Assembly (NCBI GenBank): GCA_040766105.1
Contig: JAXGRD010000005.1
Span: 62,001-126,000 of the forward strand
DNA length: 64,000 nt
Source of the DNA: JAXGRD01 sp040766105
Lineage (GTDB): Bacteria; Bacillota; Clostridia; Peptostreptococcales; Anaerovoracaceae
Direction: 5' to 3'
Shown: one piece after another, positions 1 through 8,431 of the stretch
How positions within the stretch are numbered: the first letter of the stretch is position 1
Layout: the number at the start of each line of letters is the position of its first letter
The notes under the pieces: model-generated
Databases searched by the model: none
Told to the model about the DNA's origin: nothing
Seen by the model: the letters and a program-made list of their open reading frames with translations, nothing else
Made by a program: the position numbers and the translations under genes

Positions 1-214
1 TGAGGCAATGAACGCAGCCAACGAGAAGAAAGTCATAAAAACATGGTCCCGTCCGTCTACGATTTTCCCGCAGATGGTCGGACATACAATAGCAGTCCAC
101 GACGGCAGAAAACATGTCCCTGTGTACATCACAGAAGATATGGTTGGTCATAGACTTGGAGAATTTGCTCCAACCAGAACCTACAGAGGACACAGTGCCG
201 ACAAAAAGAGTTAA
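1..214 (+). CDS. rpsS: 30S ribosomal protein S19 (5' end outside window)
   Basis: The reading frame is open from the window edge, and the visible 70 residues match the C-terminal three quarters of S19 (normally about 93 aa), including the stretch FPQMVGHTIAVHDGRKHVPV. S19 sits in the head of the small subunit with S13 and contacts 16S rRNA. The first internal ATG at position 8 is not the true start, because S19 has a further conserved N-terminal part that must lie upstream of the window. rplV follows 19 nt downstream, as in the S10 operon of most bacteria. Confidence 0.95.
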   Translation, partial: EAMNAANEKKVIKTWSRPSTIFPQMVGHTIAVHDGRKHVPVYITEDMVGHRLGEFAPTRTYRGHSADKKS

Positions 215-233
215 TTGAGAAGGAGATAAGAAA

Positions 234-581
234 ATGGAAGCAAAAGCAGTTGCAAAATACGTAAGAATGTCTCCTATCAAGCTTAAGCCTGTTACTGATT
301 TGGTTAGAGGAAAGGACTTGAGCGAGGCACTTACCATATTGAAGTTCACACCGGGAAAAGGTGCTGAACTGGTAGAAAAAGTTGTAAAATCAGCTGCGGC
401 AAACGCAGAGAACAACTTCGACATGAATCCGGATGACCTGTATGTTGCAGAAGTATACGCACATCAGGGACCTACCATGAAGAGGTGGCGTGCAGGAGCA
501 CAGGGCAGAGCGTCCATGATCCTGAAGAGAAGCAGCCACATCGGCGTAACGTTGAGAGAAAAAGAAATGGAGGTTCAGTAA
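234..581 (+). CDS. rplV: 50S ribosomal protein L22
   Basis: 115 aa, the usual length for L22. It starts with MEAKAVAKYVRMSPIKLKPV and ends with the conserved C-terminal beta-hairpin region (KRWRAGAQGRASMILKRSSH) that lines the nascent-peptide exit tunnel. An AAGGAGAT ribosome site lies just upstream. The stop codon is directly followed by the rpsC start (TAAATG), so the two are probably translationally coupled. Confidence 0.98.
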   Translation: MEAKAVAKYVRMSPIKLKPVTDLVRGKDLSEALTILKFTPGKGAELVEKVVKSAAANAENNFDMNPDDLYVAEVYAHQGPTMKRWRAGAQGRASMILKRSSHIGVTLREKEMEVQ

Positions 582-1487
582 ATGGGTCAGAAAGTAAGTC
601 CACACGGTCTCAGAGTTGGAATCATTAAAGACTGGGACTCCAAGTGGTATGCGGATAAAGAAACGTTTGCAGATTACCTGGTTGAAGACAACAAAATCAG
701 AGAATTCATCAAGAAAAAGCTGTACGCAGCGGGCGTATCCAGAATCTTGATCGACAGACGTGCTGAAAACGAATTGAGAGTGACCATCTTGACCGGTAAG
801 CCGGGTATGGTCATTGGACGTTCCGGAGACGGGATTGAAGCCCTCAAGGCCGATCTTGTCAAGATGACAAAGAAGAATATCGCTGTGGAAATCAAGGAAG
901 TCAGAAGAACCGAGATGGATGCACAGCTGACAGCAGAGAGCATCGCACAGGCTTTGGAGAGAAGAATCTCCTTTAGAAGAGCCATGAAGCAGGCCATGGG
1001 AAGAACCATGAAGGCCGGCGCAAAGGGAATCAAGGTATTGGTTTCCGGAAGATTGGGCGGCGCTGAAATCGCAAGAAACGAAAAGTACAGCGAAGGCAAC
1101 GTGCCTCTCCATACTTTGAGAGCGGACATCGACTACGGCTTTGCCGAGGCGGATACCACCTACGGTAAGCTGGGCGTAAAGGTCTGGATTAACCACGGAG
1201 AAATTCTGGATAAGGGACTGCAGAGCACTATCCGCGAAGACAAGCAGGCAGGCGGAAGAGACGGCAGAAAGAGAAGAGACGGCGATAGAAGACCGAGAAG
1301 AGATGGGGACAGAGGACCCAGAAGAGACGGGGATAGAGATAATCGCAGAAGAGGCAGAGATGACAGACCTGAAATGCCTAAGGCAGTAAATCCAAGAGTT
1401 CGAAAGGCTCCGAAGGAAGAACCTGCTCCACAGGCTGCACCGGAAGTACAACCCGAAGTCGCAAGTGAAGCGAAGGCGGAAGAATAG
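582..1487 (+). CDS. rpsC: 30S ribosomal protein S3 with long charged C-terminal tail
   Basis: 301 aa, about 80 residues longer than typical S3 (about 215-230 aa). Residues 1 to about 218 are a complete S3 with the KH motif (GKPGMVIGRSGDGIEAL) and the conserved C-terminal domain (VKVWINHGEIL). The extra tail begins with three copies of an eight-residue Arg/Asp unit starting RRDGDR. It ends in a Pro/Ala/Glu-rich stretch that finishes EAKAEE. S3 sits at the mRNA entry of the small subunit, so the tail would project near the entry channel. The tail is in frame with good codons and ends 26 nt before rplP, so it does not look like a sequencing error. Confidence 0.96.
   Translation: MGQKVSPHGLRVGIIKDWDSKWYADKETFADYLVEDNKIREFIKKKLYAAGVSRILIDRRAENELRVTILTGKPGMVIGRSGDGIEALKADLVKMTKKNIAVEIKEVRRTEMDAQLTAESIAQALERRISFRRAMKQAMGRTMKAGAKGIKVLVSGRLGGAEIARNEKYSEGNVPLHTLRADIDYGFAEADTTYGKLGVKVWINHGEILDKGLQSTIREDKQAGGRDGRKRRDGDRRPRRDGDRGPRRDGDRDNRRRGRDDRPEMPKAVNPRVRKAPKEEPAPQAAPEVQPEVASEAKAEE
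1272..1343 (+). repeat. Three tandem 24-bp repeats inside rpsC
   Basis: Three consecutive 24-nt units (1272-1295, 1296-1319, 1320-1343) each begin AGAAGAGA(C/T)GG and encode RRDGDR plus two variable residues (RP, GP, DN). Units differ at several, partly silent positions, so the repeat is old or under selection for the peptide. Such repeats can change copy number by slippage. Confidence 0.85.
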
Positions 1488-1513
1488 ACAGATAGAGAAA
1501 GGAGGAACTAGCC

Positions 1514-1939
1514 ATGTTGATGCCAAAGCGCGTTAAACGTAGAAAGGTCCACAGAGGAAGAATGAAGGGCAAGGCAACCAAGGGTAACTTGGTGACATAC
1601 GGTGAGTACGGCCTCGTTGCTTCAGAATGCGGATGGATTACTTCCAACCAAATCGAAGCGGCTCGTATCGCTATGACCAGATCCATCAAGAGAGGCGGTA
1701 AGGTTTACATTAAAATCTTCCCCCATAAGTCCGTAACCAAGAAACCTGCAGAAGTACGTATGGGTTCCGGAAAAGGTTCTCCCGAGTACTGGGTAGCAGT
1801 TGTGAAGCCGGGCAGAGTCATGTTTGAAATCGAAGGAGTTACCTTCGACCAGGCAAAGGAAGCCATGAGACTGGCTGCACACAAACTTCCTATTAAGAGT
1901 AAGTTTGCCATCAAAGGACAGGAGGGTGGTGAAGCGTAA
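1514..1939 (+). CDS. rplP: 50S ribosomal protein L16
   Basis: 141 aa, typical L16 length. It starts MLMPKRVKRRKVHRG, with the family hallmarks QIEAARIAMTR, EVRMGSGKGSPEYWVAVVKPG and the C-terminal LAAHKLPIKSKF. L16 organises the tRNA-binding region of the large subunit. An AAAGGAGG site precedes the start. Its stop overlaps the rpmC start by one base (TAATG). Confidence 0.98.
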   Translation: MLMPKRVKRRKVHRGRMKGKATKGNLVTYGEYGLVASECGWITSNQIEAARIAMTRSIKRGGKVYIKIFPHKSVTKKPAEVRMGSGKGSPEYWVAVVKPGRVMFEIEGVTFDQAKEAMRLAAHKLPIKSKFAIKGQEGGEA

Positions 1940-2145
1940 TGGAATTAAAGAAAATGAGAGAAATGACAGATGCGGAGCTGACCGTAGAACTGACCAAGAT
2001 GAAGAAGGATCTTTTTAACCTGAGATTCCAACACGTCACCGGACAGCTGGAAAACCCCATCAAGATGAGAGACACCAAGAGAGACATCGCCAGAGTAAAA
2101 ACAATCATCAGAGAAAAAGAACTTGAAAAAGTTCGTGCTGAGTAA
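1939..2145 (+). CDS. rpmC: 50S ribosomal protein L29
   Basis: 68 aa, the normal length: two long helices forming a coiled-coil pair near the exit tunnel, with the L29 signature KKDLFNLRFQHVTGQLENP. It starts within the TAATG overlap with rplP, so translation is coupled. Confidence 0.97.
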   Translation: MELKKMREMTDAELTVELTKMKKDLFNLRFQHVTGQLENPIKMRDTKRDIARVKTIIREKELEKVRAE

Positions 2146-2161
2146 GAAAGGAGGATGAATT

Positions 2162-2422
2162 ATGACAGTTGAAAGAAACAGAAGAAAAACCAGAGTCGGT
2201 ATTGTCGTAAGTGACAAGATGGACAAGACTGTAGTGGTCGCTTTGGAAGACTCCGTAAGACATTCCCTTTATGGAAAATCAGTAAAGAGAACCAACAAGG
2301 TTAAGGCGCACGATGAAGCCAATGAGTGCAACATCGGCGACAAAGTGAGAATTATGGAGACAAGACCTCTGTCCGCTGACAAGAGATGGAGACTTGTAAG
2401 TATCGTAGAAAAGGTTAAATAA
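2162..2422 (+). CDS. rpsQ: 30S ribosomal protein S17
   Basis: 86 aa OB-fold protein with the family motifs RRKTRVGIVVSDKMDKTVVVALE and DEANECNIGDKVRIMETRPLS. It binds 16S rRNA early in small-subunit assembly. An AAAGGAGGA site lies 8 nt before the ATG. Confidence 0.97.
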   Translation: MTVERNRRKTRVGIVVSDKMDKTVVVALEDSVRHSLYGKSVKRTNKVKAHDEANECNIGDKVRIMETRPLSADKRWRLVSIVEKVK

Positions 2423-2435
2423 GGAGGACCGGAAC

Positions 2436-2804
2436 ATGATTCAGGTAGAAACAAGACTGAAAGTCGCTGACAATTCCGGTGCGAAAGAACTTTTATGCAT
2501 TCGTATTTTAGGAGGCACACGCCGCCAGTACGCAAATATCGGAGACATAATCGTTTGTGCCGTAAAGGAAGCTACACCCGGCGGTCAGGTAAAGAAGGGT
2601 GACGTTGTGAGAGCAGTCGTAGTAAGATCAAAGTTTGGTGCAAGAAGACCCGATGGCAGCTATGTGAAGTTTGATCAGAACGCGGCAGTAATCATCAAGG
2701 AAGACAAGAATCCGGTTGGAACACGTATTTTCGGACCGGTTGCAAGAGAATTGAGAGACAGAAGCTTCATGAAGATCGTGTCTTTGGCACCGGAAGTATT
2801 ATAG
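2436..2804 (+). CDS. rplN: 50S ribosomal protein L14
   Basis: 122 aa, the invariant L14 length. It starts MIQVETRLKVADNSGAKEL and contains the conserved GDIIVCAVKEATPGGQVKKGD and DKNPVGTRIFGPVARELR. It binds 23S rRNA at the subunit interface. The start follows AAGGAGGACC. Confidence 0.98.
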   Translation: MIQVETRLKVADNSGAKELLCIRILGGTRRQYANIGDIIVCAVKEATPGGQVKKGDVVRAVVVRSKFGARRPDGSYVKFDQNAAVIIKEDKNPVGTRIFGPVARELRDRSFMKIVSLAPEVL

Positions 2805-2813
2805 GAGGACAAA

Positions 2814-3119
2814 ATGCGTATTAAAAAAGATGATATGGTTACTGTCCTTACCGGAAAAGACAAGGGCAAAAAAGGAAAGGTCCTGAAGGTTCTTCCCGCG
2901 AAGGAAAGAGTCATCGTAGAAGGGATCAACATCCAGACAAAGCATCAGAAGCAGACTAGAACAGCAGGCTCAGAAATTAAGCACCAAGAGGGCCCCATTC
3001 ACATTTCCAACGTTATGCTCATTGACGGCAAGACGAAGGAAGCGACAAAGGTTGGGTACCGCATGGAAGGCGACAAGAAAATCAGATTTTCCAAGAAGAG
3101 CGGAAACGCCATAGACTAA
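2814..3119 (+). CDS. rplX: 50S ribosomal protein L24
   Basis: 101 aa. The N-terminal KOW motif (DDMVTVLTGKDKGKKGKVLKV) and the segment VEGINIQTKHQKQT identify L24, an assembly initiator of the large subunit. It lies 9 nt after rplN. Confidence 0.97.
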   Translation: MRIKKDDMVTVLTGKDKGKKGKVLKVLPAKERVIVEGINIQTKHQKQTRTAGSEIKHQEGPIHISNVMLIDGKTKEATKVGYRMEGDKKIRFSKKSGNAID

Positions 3120-3136
3120 GAAAGGAGGAGAGTTCG

Positions 3137-3679
3137 TTGACAACAAGATTGAAAGAAACATATCAAAATGAAGCCTTCAAAGCTTTGATGGACAAGTTCC
3201 AGTACAAGAACGTAATGGAAGTGCCAAAGCTTGAGAAGATTACCATAAACATTGGATTGGGCGAAGCAAAAGAAAATGCAAAGCTGATGGAAACGGCAGT
3301 GGAAGAACTGGGATTGATTTCCGGTCAGAGACCCGTCGTAACCAAGTCCAAGAAATCTATCGCCAACTTTAAGGTGAGAGCCGGCATGCCGGTAGGAACA
3401 AAGGTCACCCTCAGAGGCGACAACATGTACGAATTTGCGGACAAGTTTTTCAACATCGCTCTTCCCAGAGTAAGAGACTTCAAGGGCGTAAGCAAGAATG
3501 CCTTTGACGGTCGAGGAAACTACTCCATGGGCGTGAAAGAGCAACTGATCTTCCCGGAAATCAACTACGATAAAGTTGACAAAATCAAGGGAATGAATGT
3601 AGTATTTACCACGACGGCCAAAACCGACGAAGAAGCAGCATATTTGCTGGAGCTTCTGGGACTGCCGTTTGAAAAGTAG
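3137..3679 (+). CDS. rplE: 50S ribosomal protein L5
   Basis: 180 aa, standard for L5, which binds 5S rRNA and contacts the P-site tRNA. Motifs seen: VPKLEKITINIGLGEAKEN, GQRPVVTKSKKSIANFKVR and DEEAAYLLELLGLPF. The start is TTG (MTTRLKETYQ), chosen because a full AAAGGAGGAG lies 6 nt upstream and no suitable ATG exists. It is the only ribosomal gene here without an ATG start. Confidence 0.96.
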   Translation: MTTRLKETYQNEAFKALMDKFQYKNVMEVPKLEKITINIGLGEAKENAKLMETAVEELGLISGQRPVVTKSKKSIANFKVRAGMPVGTKVTLRGDNMYEFADKFFNIALPRVRDFKGVSKNAFDGRGNYSMGVKEQLIFPEINYDKVDKIKGMNVVFTTTAKTDEEAAYLLELLGLPFEK

Positions 3680-3694
3680 GAGGGAAGAACACGT

Positions 3695-3880
3695 ATGGCA
3701 AAGACATCTCTCAAAGTGAAACAGCAGAGAAAACCCAAGTTTTCCACCAGAGCATACACAAGATGCAGAATCTGTGGAAGACCCCATTCCGTTCTGAAGA
3801 AGTACGGAATTTGCAGAATCTGCTTTAGAGAGCTTGCTTACAAGGGTGAAATCCCCGGTGTAAAGAAGGCAAGCTGGTAA
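3695..3880 (+). CDS. rpsN: 30S ribosomal protein S14, zinc-binding (type Z)
   Basis: 61 aa, the short zinc form of S14, with the ribbon CRICGRPHSVLKKYGICRIC (two CXXC pairs). Cells that also encode a zinc-free S14 swap it in under zinc starvation. Only the zinc form is seen in this window. Confidence 0.97.
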   Translation: MAKTSLKVKQQRKPKFSTRAYTRCRICGRPHSVLKKYGICRICFRELAYKGEIPGVKKASW

Positions 3881-3970
3881 ACAGCCTCGGCTGAAAAAAG
3901 TTAATTTTTGCTAAGTTGTGAAGGGCCCGGCCTGCGTAACAAAACTGGCAGAGAAAGGAGCAATAGTATT

Positions 3971-4369
3971 ATGACAATGACAGATCCCATAGCAGATATG
4001 CTGACAAGAATCAGAAATGCCAATACTGCATCTCACGAAACAGTGGATGTTCCCGCTTCTAAAATCAAGAAGTCCATTGCGGGCATCTTGGAAGAAGAAG
4101 GATACATCAAGGGATTCGAGATCATAGAAGACGACAAGCAGGGAACCATTAGAATCGAAATGAAGTATGGTCCCTCAAAGGAAAAAGTTATCAATGGAAT
4201 CAAGAAAATTTCAAAGCCCGGCCTGAAGGTATATGCCAAGGCCAGCGACGTTCCGAGAGTTTTAGGAGGCTTGGGAATCGCCATCATCTCCACTTCCAAC
4301 GGAGTGATCAGCGACAAGGAAGCCAGGAAACTGGGCGTAGGCGGCGAAGTTATCTGTTATGTATGGTAG
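3971..4369 (+). CDS. rpsH: 30S ribosomal protein S8
   Basis: 132 aa from MTMTDPIADMLTRIRN, the normal length. An in-frame start at 3908 is rejected because AAAGGAG sits 10 nt before the 3971 ATG and S8 always begins at this motif. The C-terminal signature SNGVISDKEARKLGVGGEVICYVW is complete. S8 binds central-domain 16S rRNA and in some bacteria represses the spc operon. The 90-nt gap upstream is the largest in this operon. Confidence 0.97.
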   Translation: MTMTDPIADMLTRIRNANTASHETVDVPASKIKKSIAGILEEEGYIKGFEIIEDDKQGTIRIEMKYGPSKEKVINGIKKISKPGLKVYAKASDVPRVLGGLGIAIISTSNGVISDKEARKLGVGGEVICYVW

Positions 4370-4381
4370 GAGGAAGAAAGA

Positions 4382-4930
4382 ATGTCTAGAGTAGGTTTGA
4401 AACCTGTTGATCTTCCTGCCGGCGTTGAGGTGAAGGTTGACGACAACAACTTAGTTACAGTCAAGGGACCCAACGGTGAGTTATCAGAGCAGATTAGCAG
4501 TTTAGTCACCTTGGAAATCAAGGATAATGTACTTAGTTTTTCAAGAGGATCCGACGCGAAAGCACATCGTGAACAACATGGACTGGCAAGAGCACTTGTT
4601 GCCAACATGGTGGAAGGCGTAACCAAGGGCTTCGAAATCAAATTGGAGCTGCAGGGCGTAGGATACCGAGTAGAAAAGAAGGGAAAGACCCTGGTAATGA
4701 ACTTGGGATACTCCCACCCCATCGAGATGGAAGATCCGGAAGGAATCACCACCGAGGCACCTTCTGCAACGCAGATTGTTGTGAAGGGAATCGATAAAGC
4801 AATTGTAGGAAATTACGCAGCCAATATCAGAAAGTGGAGAAGACCGGAGCCGTACAAGGGCAAGGGAATTCGATACGAGGGCGAACAAGTTCGTCGTAAA
4901 GAAGGTAAGGCCGGCGTTAAGGGCGATTAA
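4382..4930 (+). CDS. rplF: 50S ribosomal protein L6
   Basis: 182 aa, two-repeat L6 fold. The N-terminus is MSRVGLKPVDLPAGVEV and the C-terminal signature RKWRRPEPYKGKGIRYEGE is intact. L6 lies near the GTPase-associated centre. It follows rpsH by 12 nt with an AGGAGG site. Confidence 0.98.
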   Translation: MSRVGLKPVDLPAGVEVKVDDNNLVTVKGPNGELSEQISSLVTLEIKDNVLSFSRGSDAKAHREQHGLARALVANMVEGVTKGFEIKLELQGVGYRVEKKGKTLVMNLGYSHPIEMEDPEGITTEAPSATQIVVKGIDKAIVGNYAANIRKWRRPEPYKGKGIRYEGEQVRRKEGKAGVKGD

Positions 4931-4942
4931 GAAAGGAGTTGA

Positions 4943-5314
4943 ATGCAAATGGCTAAAGAAAGCAGAAATGACAGACGCAAAGAGAGACACGGCAGAATCA
5001 GACAGAATTTGTATGGGACTCCGGAAAGACCCAGGCTGTCTGTTTACAGAAGCAACAAGAATATTTCAGTGCAGATCATTGACGATGTCAATGGTACCAC
5101 ACTGGTAGCAGCATCTTCCCTGGATAAGGAGCTGAAAGCACAGATCTCCAACGGCGGAAACAAAGAAGCGGCTAAGCAGGTGGGAGAAGCTATCGCAAAG
5201 AGAGCCCTTGCCAAGGGTATCGAGACGGTTTCCTTCGACAGAGGAGGATTCTTATACCATGGCAGAGTGAAAGAGTTGGCGGATGGAGCACGTGCTGCCG
5301 GACTGAAATTCTAA
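4943..5314 (+). CDS. rplR: 50S ribosomal protein L18
   Basis: 123 aa. L18 links 5S rRNA to the large subunit. Motifs: RHGRIRQNLYGTPERPRLSVYRSNKNISVQIID and the C-terminal FDRGGFLYHGRVKELADGARAAGLKF. Two starts are possible: ATG at 4943 (4 nt after GGAG) or ATG at 4949 (10 nt after it). The second gives the more usual MAKESRN start. Confidence 0.96.
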   Translation: MQMAKESRNDRRKERHGRIRQNLYGTPERPRLSVYRSNKNISVQIIDDVNGTTLVAASSLDKELKAQISNGGNKEAAKQVGEAIAKRALAKGIETVSFDRGGFLYHGRVKELADGARAAGLKF

Positions 5315-5330
5315 CAGGAGGATACAAGGA

Positions 5331-5834
5331 ATGCGAAATACAATTGATGCATCCAAGCTGGAATTGAATGAAACTATCGTAAACATCAGACGTGTCGCAA
5401 AGACCGTTAAGGGCGGTAGAAACATGAGATTCAGCGTAACCGTGGTTGTTGGAGACGGCGATGGTCACGTAGGCGTAGGTCTTGGAAAAGCTCAGGAAAT
5501 TCCTGAAGCGGTTCGAAAGGCTACAGAAGATGCAAAGAAAAATCTAATCAGTGTTCCCACTGTGGGAACCACCATACCGCACAGACACATTGGTGTCTTC
5601 GGAGCAGGAAGAGTATTGCTCATGCCCGCAGCCGAAGGTACAGGCGTTATCGCAGGTTCTTCCGTACGTACCGTACTGGAGTCCGCAGGCGTGAAGGATG
5701 TCCGTGCAAAGTCCATCGGATCCAGTAACACCGGAAACATGGCATATGCTACGCTCCAGGGATTGAAAGAGCTCATGACCGTGGAAGAAGTGGCTAGACT
5801 TAGAGGTAAATCCAAGGAAGAAATCTTAGGATAG
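5331..5834 (+). CDS. rpsE: 30S ribosomal protein S5
   Basis: 167 aa. It has the S5 N-terminal dsRNA-binding fold (VVNVGDG-like stretch VVGDGDGHVGVGLGKAQEIPEAVRKA) and the C-terminal half with GTGVIAGSSVRTVLESAGVKD. S5 supports decoding fidelity. An AGGAGG site lies 11 nt upstream. Confidence 0.98.
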   Translation: MRNTIDASKLELNETIVNIRRVAKTVKGGRNMRFSVTVVVGDGDGHVGVGLGKAQEIPEAVRKATEDAKKNLISVPTVGTTIPHRHIGVFGAGRVLLMPAAEGTGVIAGSSVRTVLESAGVKDVRAKSIGSSNTGNMAYATLQGLKELMTVEEVARLRGKSKEEILG

Positions 5835-5847
5835 AAAGGAGAAGCAA

Positions 5848-6030
5848 ATGGGTAAAATGTTGAAAGTAACTTTGACGAAGAGCACCATCGGCGCTTCTCC
5901 GAAACAGAGAAAAGTAGTAGAAGCGTTAGGATTAAGAAAGATGCACCAGTCAGTAGAACTTGCAGACAGCCCGTCAACACGCGGTGCCGTTGAAAAAGTA
6001 AAGCATCTTCTTACTGTAGAAGAACTATAG
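5848..6030 (+). CDS. rpmD: 50S ribosomal protein L30
   Basis: 60 aa, the short bacterial form of L30. It starts MGKMLKVTLTKSTIGASPKQ, with LGLRKMHQSVELADSPSTRG and an EKVKHLLTVEEL end. It is spaced 13 nt after rpsE. Confidence 0.97.
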   Translation: MGKMLKVTLTKSTIGASPKQRKVVEALGLRKMHQSVELADSPSTRGAVEKVKHLLTVEEL

Positions 6031-6049
6031 AAAAAGGAGGTGCAAGCAA

Positions 6050-6490
6050 ATGAAACTGCATGAACTGAAAGCAGCTGAAGGAGCGACCAAGAAGTCCAAG
6101 AGAAAAGGACGCGGTTCCGCATCCGGACAGGGTAAGACCGCCGGAAGAGGAATGAACGGCCAGAACTCCAGAAGCGGCGGCGGCACAAGACTCGGATTCG
6201 AAGGCGGCCAGATGCCTCTTTACAGGAGAATCCCCAAGAGAGGGTTCACCAACATTTGGGCGAAGAAATATACGGAGCTCAACGTAGATGTGTTCAACCG
6301 ATTTGACGAGGATACCGTGGTTACACCGGATCTTCTCAAGGAAATGGGCATTGTAAAGCAAGTAAAAGACGGCATCAAAGTACTGGGCAATGGTAAGCTG
6401 GAGAAGAAAATGACAATTCAGGCTCAGAAATTTAGCAAGTCAGCTGTAGAAAAAATTGAATCTGCCGGAGGAAAGGCAGAGGTGATCTAG
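6050..6490 (+). CDS. rplO: 50S ribosomal protein L15
   Basis: 146 aa. It has the glycine/arginine-rich N-terminal extension that penetrates the 23S core (GRGSASGQGKTAGRGMNGQ) and the family stretch GFEGGQMPLYRRIPKRGFTN. It ends one base before secY, so coupling is likely. Confidence 0.98.
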   Translation: MKLHELKAAEGATKKSKRKGRGSASGQGKTAGRGMNGQNSRSGGGTRLGFEGGQMPLYRRIPKRGFTNIWAKKYTELNVDVFNRFDEDTVVTPDLLKEMGIVKQVKDGIKVLGNGKLEKKMTIQAQKFSKSAVEKIESAGGKAEVI

Positions 6491-6491
6491 T

Positions 6492-7775
6492 ATGGATATG
6501 CTTCAGACCATTGCAAAGGCCTGGAAAATTGCAGATATTAGAAGGAAGATCATCTTCACATTATTGATGCTGGTGATATTCCGAATCGGCTCCAACATCC
6601 CGGTTCCGGGAATTGACAGAGCCGTTTTGGCACAGATGTTCGATGGAGGGACCGGCTTGTTTGAGCTGTTTAACCTCTTCTCGGGCGGCGCCTTCGGAAA
6701 CATGACGATCTTTGCACTGAGCATCACGCCATACATCACCGCGTCCATCATCTTCCAGCTCCTGACCATCGCCATACCGGCGTTGGAACGGCTGGCAAAG
6801 GAAGGAACGGAAGGCAGAAAAAAAATCACCCAGTATACCAGATATTTAACGGTAATTCTGGCAATCATCCAAGCCGTGGGCGTATCTATCGGTATGTTTA
6901 GACAGGCTCTGGTAAGCACGGATGCGTTTTCCATCATTGTAATCGTGTTGGTATTGAGTGCGGGTACCGCATTCCTCATGTGGCTGGGTGAACAAATTAA
7001 TGAATACGGTATCGGAAACGGTATTTCGCTGATTATCTTCGGCGGGATTATCGCAAGACTTCCCTCGGGGATCCATTCCACATGGATCAAGTTCCAAGGG
7101 GGAGAGATTGGATTTCTATCCATCGTTCTCTTCATTGCATTTGCAGTCCTGGTCATTATCGGGATCATACTGGTGCAGCAGGGACAGAGAAGAATTCCGG
7201 TACAATACGCAAAGAGGGTTGTAGGCAGAAAGATGTACGGTGGACAGTCAACGCACATCCCCCTAAAGGTGAATCAGGCGGGAGTTATCCCGGTAATCTT
7301 CGCCCTTTCCCTGCTCCAATTCCCTTTGACCATCACCTATTTTACGGGTTCCGGCTCCGACTTTGCCCTATGGGTAGAGAAGTGGCTGTCCCCAACCGGT
7401 TCGCCGGGGGTGTGGTTCTATGCGGCGTTTAACATCGTGCTGATTATGTTCTTCACATACTTCTATACGGCGGTTACCTTTAACCCCTTGGATGTGGCGG
7501 ACAACCTGAAGCAAAACGGCGGTTTTATTCCGGGAATCAGACCGGGTAGAGCAACCGTAGAATACTTGCAGAAGGTTATGAACAGAATCACCTTTGTAGG
7601 TGCAGTCTTCTTGGCCGCTGTAGCGACATTGCCAACCTTGGTAAGTCAATTTACGGCCTTGGATGTGCATTTCGGGGGGACCTCCCTGCTCATTGTAGTA
7701 GGTGTTGCCCTGGATACAATGAAGCAACTGGAACAGCAGATGGTAATGCGTAATTATCAAGGATTTTTGAAGTAG
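6492..7775 (+). CDS. secY: Protein translocase subunit SecY
   Basis: 427 aa with ten predicted membrane segments, the normal bacterial SecY length. It forms the protein-conducting channel in the cytoplasmic membrane with SecE and SecG. Motifs seen: the plug region after GSNIPVPGID, FSGGAFGNMTIFALSITPYITASII, and the cytoplasmic loop GQRRIPVQYAKRVVGRKMYGGQSTHIPLKVNQAGVIPVIFA used for SecA and ribosome docking. It sits between rplO and adk, the canonical position. Confidence 0.98.
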   Translation: MDMLQTIAKAWKIADIRRKIIFTLLMLVIFRIGSNIPVPGIDRAVLAQMFDGGTGLFELFNLFSGGAFGNMTIFALSITPYITASIIFQLLTIAIPALERLAKEGTEGRKKITQYTRYLTVILAIIQAVGVSIGMFRQALVSTDAFSIIVIVLVLSAGTAFLMWLGEQINEYGIGNGISLIIFGGIIARLPSGIHSTWIKFQGGEIGFLSIVLFIAFAVLVIIGIILVQQGQRRIPVQYAKRVVGRKMYGGQSTHIPLKVNQAGVIPVIFALSLLQFPLTITYFTGSGSDFALWVEKWLSPTGSPGVWFYAAFNIVLIMFFTYFYTAVTFNPLDVADNLKQNGGFIPGIRPGRATVEYLQKVMNRITFVGAVFLAAVATLPTLVSQFTALDVHFGGTSLLIVVGVALDTMKQLEQQMVMRNYQGFLK

Positions 7776-7785
7776 AGGAGGAAGT

Positions 7786-8430
7786 ATGAATCTAATATTG
7801 TTAGGACCTCCGGGAGCCGGCAAGGGCACCCAGGCGGTGAGAATAATTGAAAAGTACGGAATCCCTCACATTTCCACCGGAGATATTTTTAGAAAGAATA
7901 TCAAGGAAGGGACGGCTCTGGGCAAGAAGGCACAGGAATACATGAACAAGGGTGAGCTGGTTCCCGACAGTTTGGTCATCGAAATCGCGTTGGATCGATT
8001 GAAGGAAGACGACTGCAAAAACGGTTTTCTTCTGGACGGATTCCCCAGAACGGTGGAACAGGCGGAAGCACTGGATGCTTTTTTAGCCGAAGAGGGCAAG
8101 AAAGTCGATCACGTAATAGACATGTATGTGGATAAGGAAATCCTCATGGATCGACTGGTGACCAGAAGAGTGTGCAAGACTTGTGGGGCGACCTATAACA
8201 TTAAGGGAATGCCGCCCAAGAAAGAGGGCGAATGTGATAAGTGTGGCGGTGAGCTGTATCAGCGGGCCGACGATACGGAAGAAACGGTAAACAACCGCAT
8301 TGACGTATACAACTCACAGACAAAGCCACTCCTTGCATATTATGAAAAAGCAGGGAACATATCGCATTTTGACGGGGCGATGGGATTCGAAAAGTTATTC
8401 GCGGAAATCGTGAAACTTTTGGGAGAATAA
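7786..8430 (+). CDS. adk: Adenylate kinase, zinc-lid type
   Basis: 214 aa. It catalyses ATP + AMP = 2 ADP in the cytoplasm. The P-loop GPPGAGKGTQ lies at residues 7-16, the NMP-binding FPRT at the expected place, and the lid domain carries two CXXC pairs (CKTCG and CDKCGG) that bind structural zinc, as in Gram-positive long-form enzymes. It is 10 nt after secY and 1 nt before map. Confidence 0.98.
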   Translation: MNLILLGPPGAGKGTQAVRIIEKYGIPHISTGDIFRKNIKEGTALGKKAQEYMNKGELVPDSLVIEIALDRLKEDDCKNGFLLDGFPRTVEQAEALDAFLAEEGKKVDHVIDMYVDKEILMDRLVTRRVCKTCGATYNIKGMPPKKEGECDKCGGELYQRADDTEETVNNRIDVYNSQTKPLLAYYEKAGNISHFDGAMGFEKLFAEIVKLLGE

Positions 8431-8431
8431 G

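Noticed and set aside
390..1526. Long open frame on the minus strand across rplV-rpsC (378 codons)
   Set aside because: It runs opposite to certain ribosomal genes, has no ribosome site and poor protein-like content; it follows from the codon bias of the coding strand.
3881..3970. Small AGCC/GGCT dyad followed by AT-rich sequence between rpsN and rpsH
   Set aside because: Only four pairs; too weak to call an attenuator or terminator in an operon that must read through.
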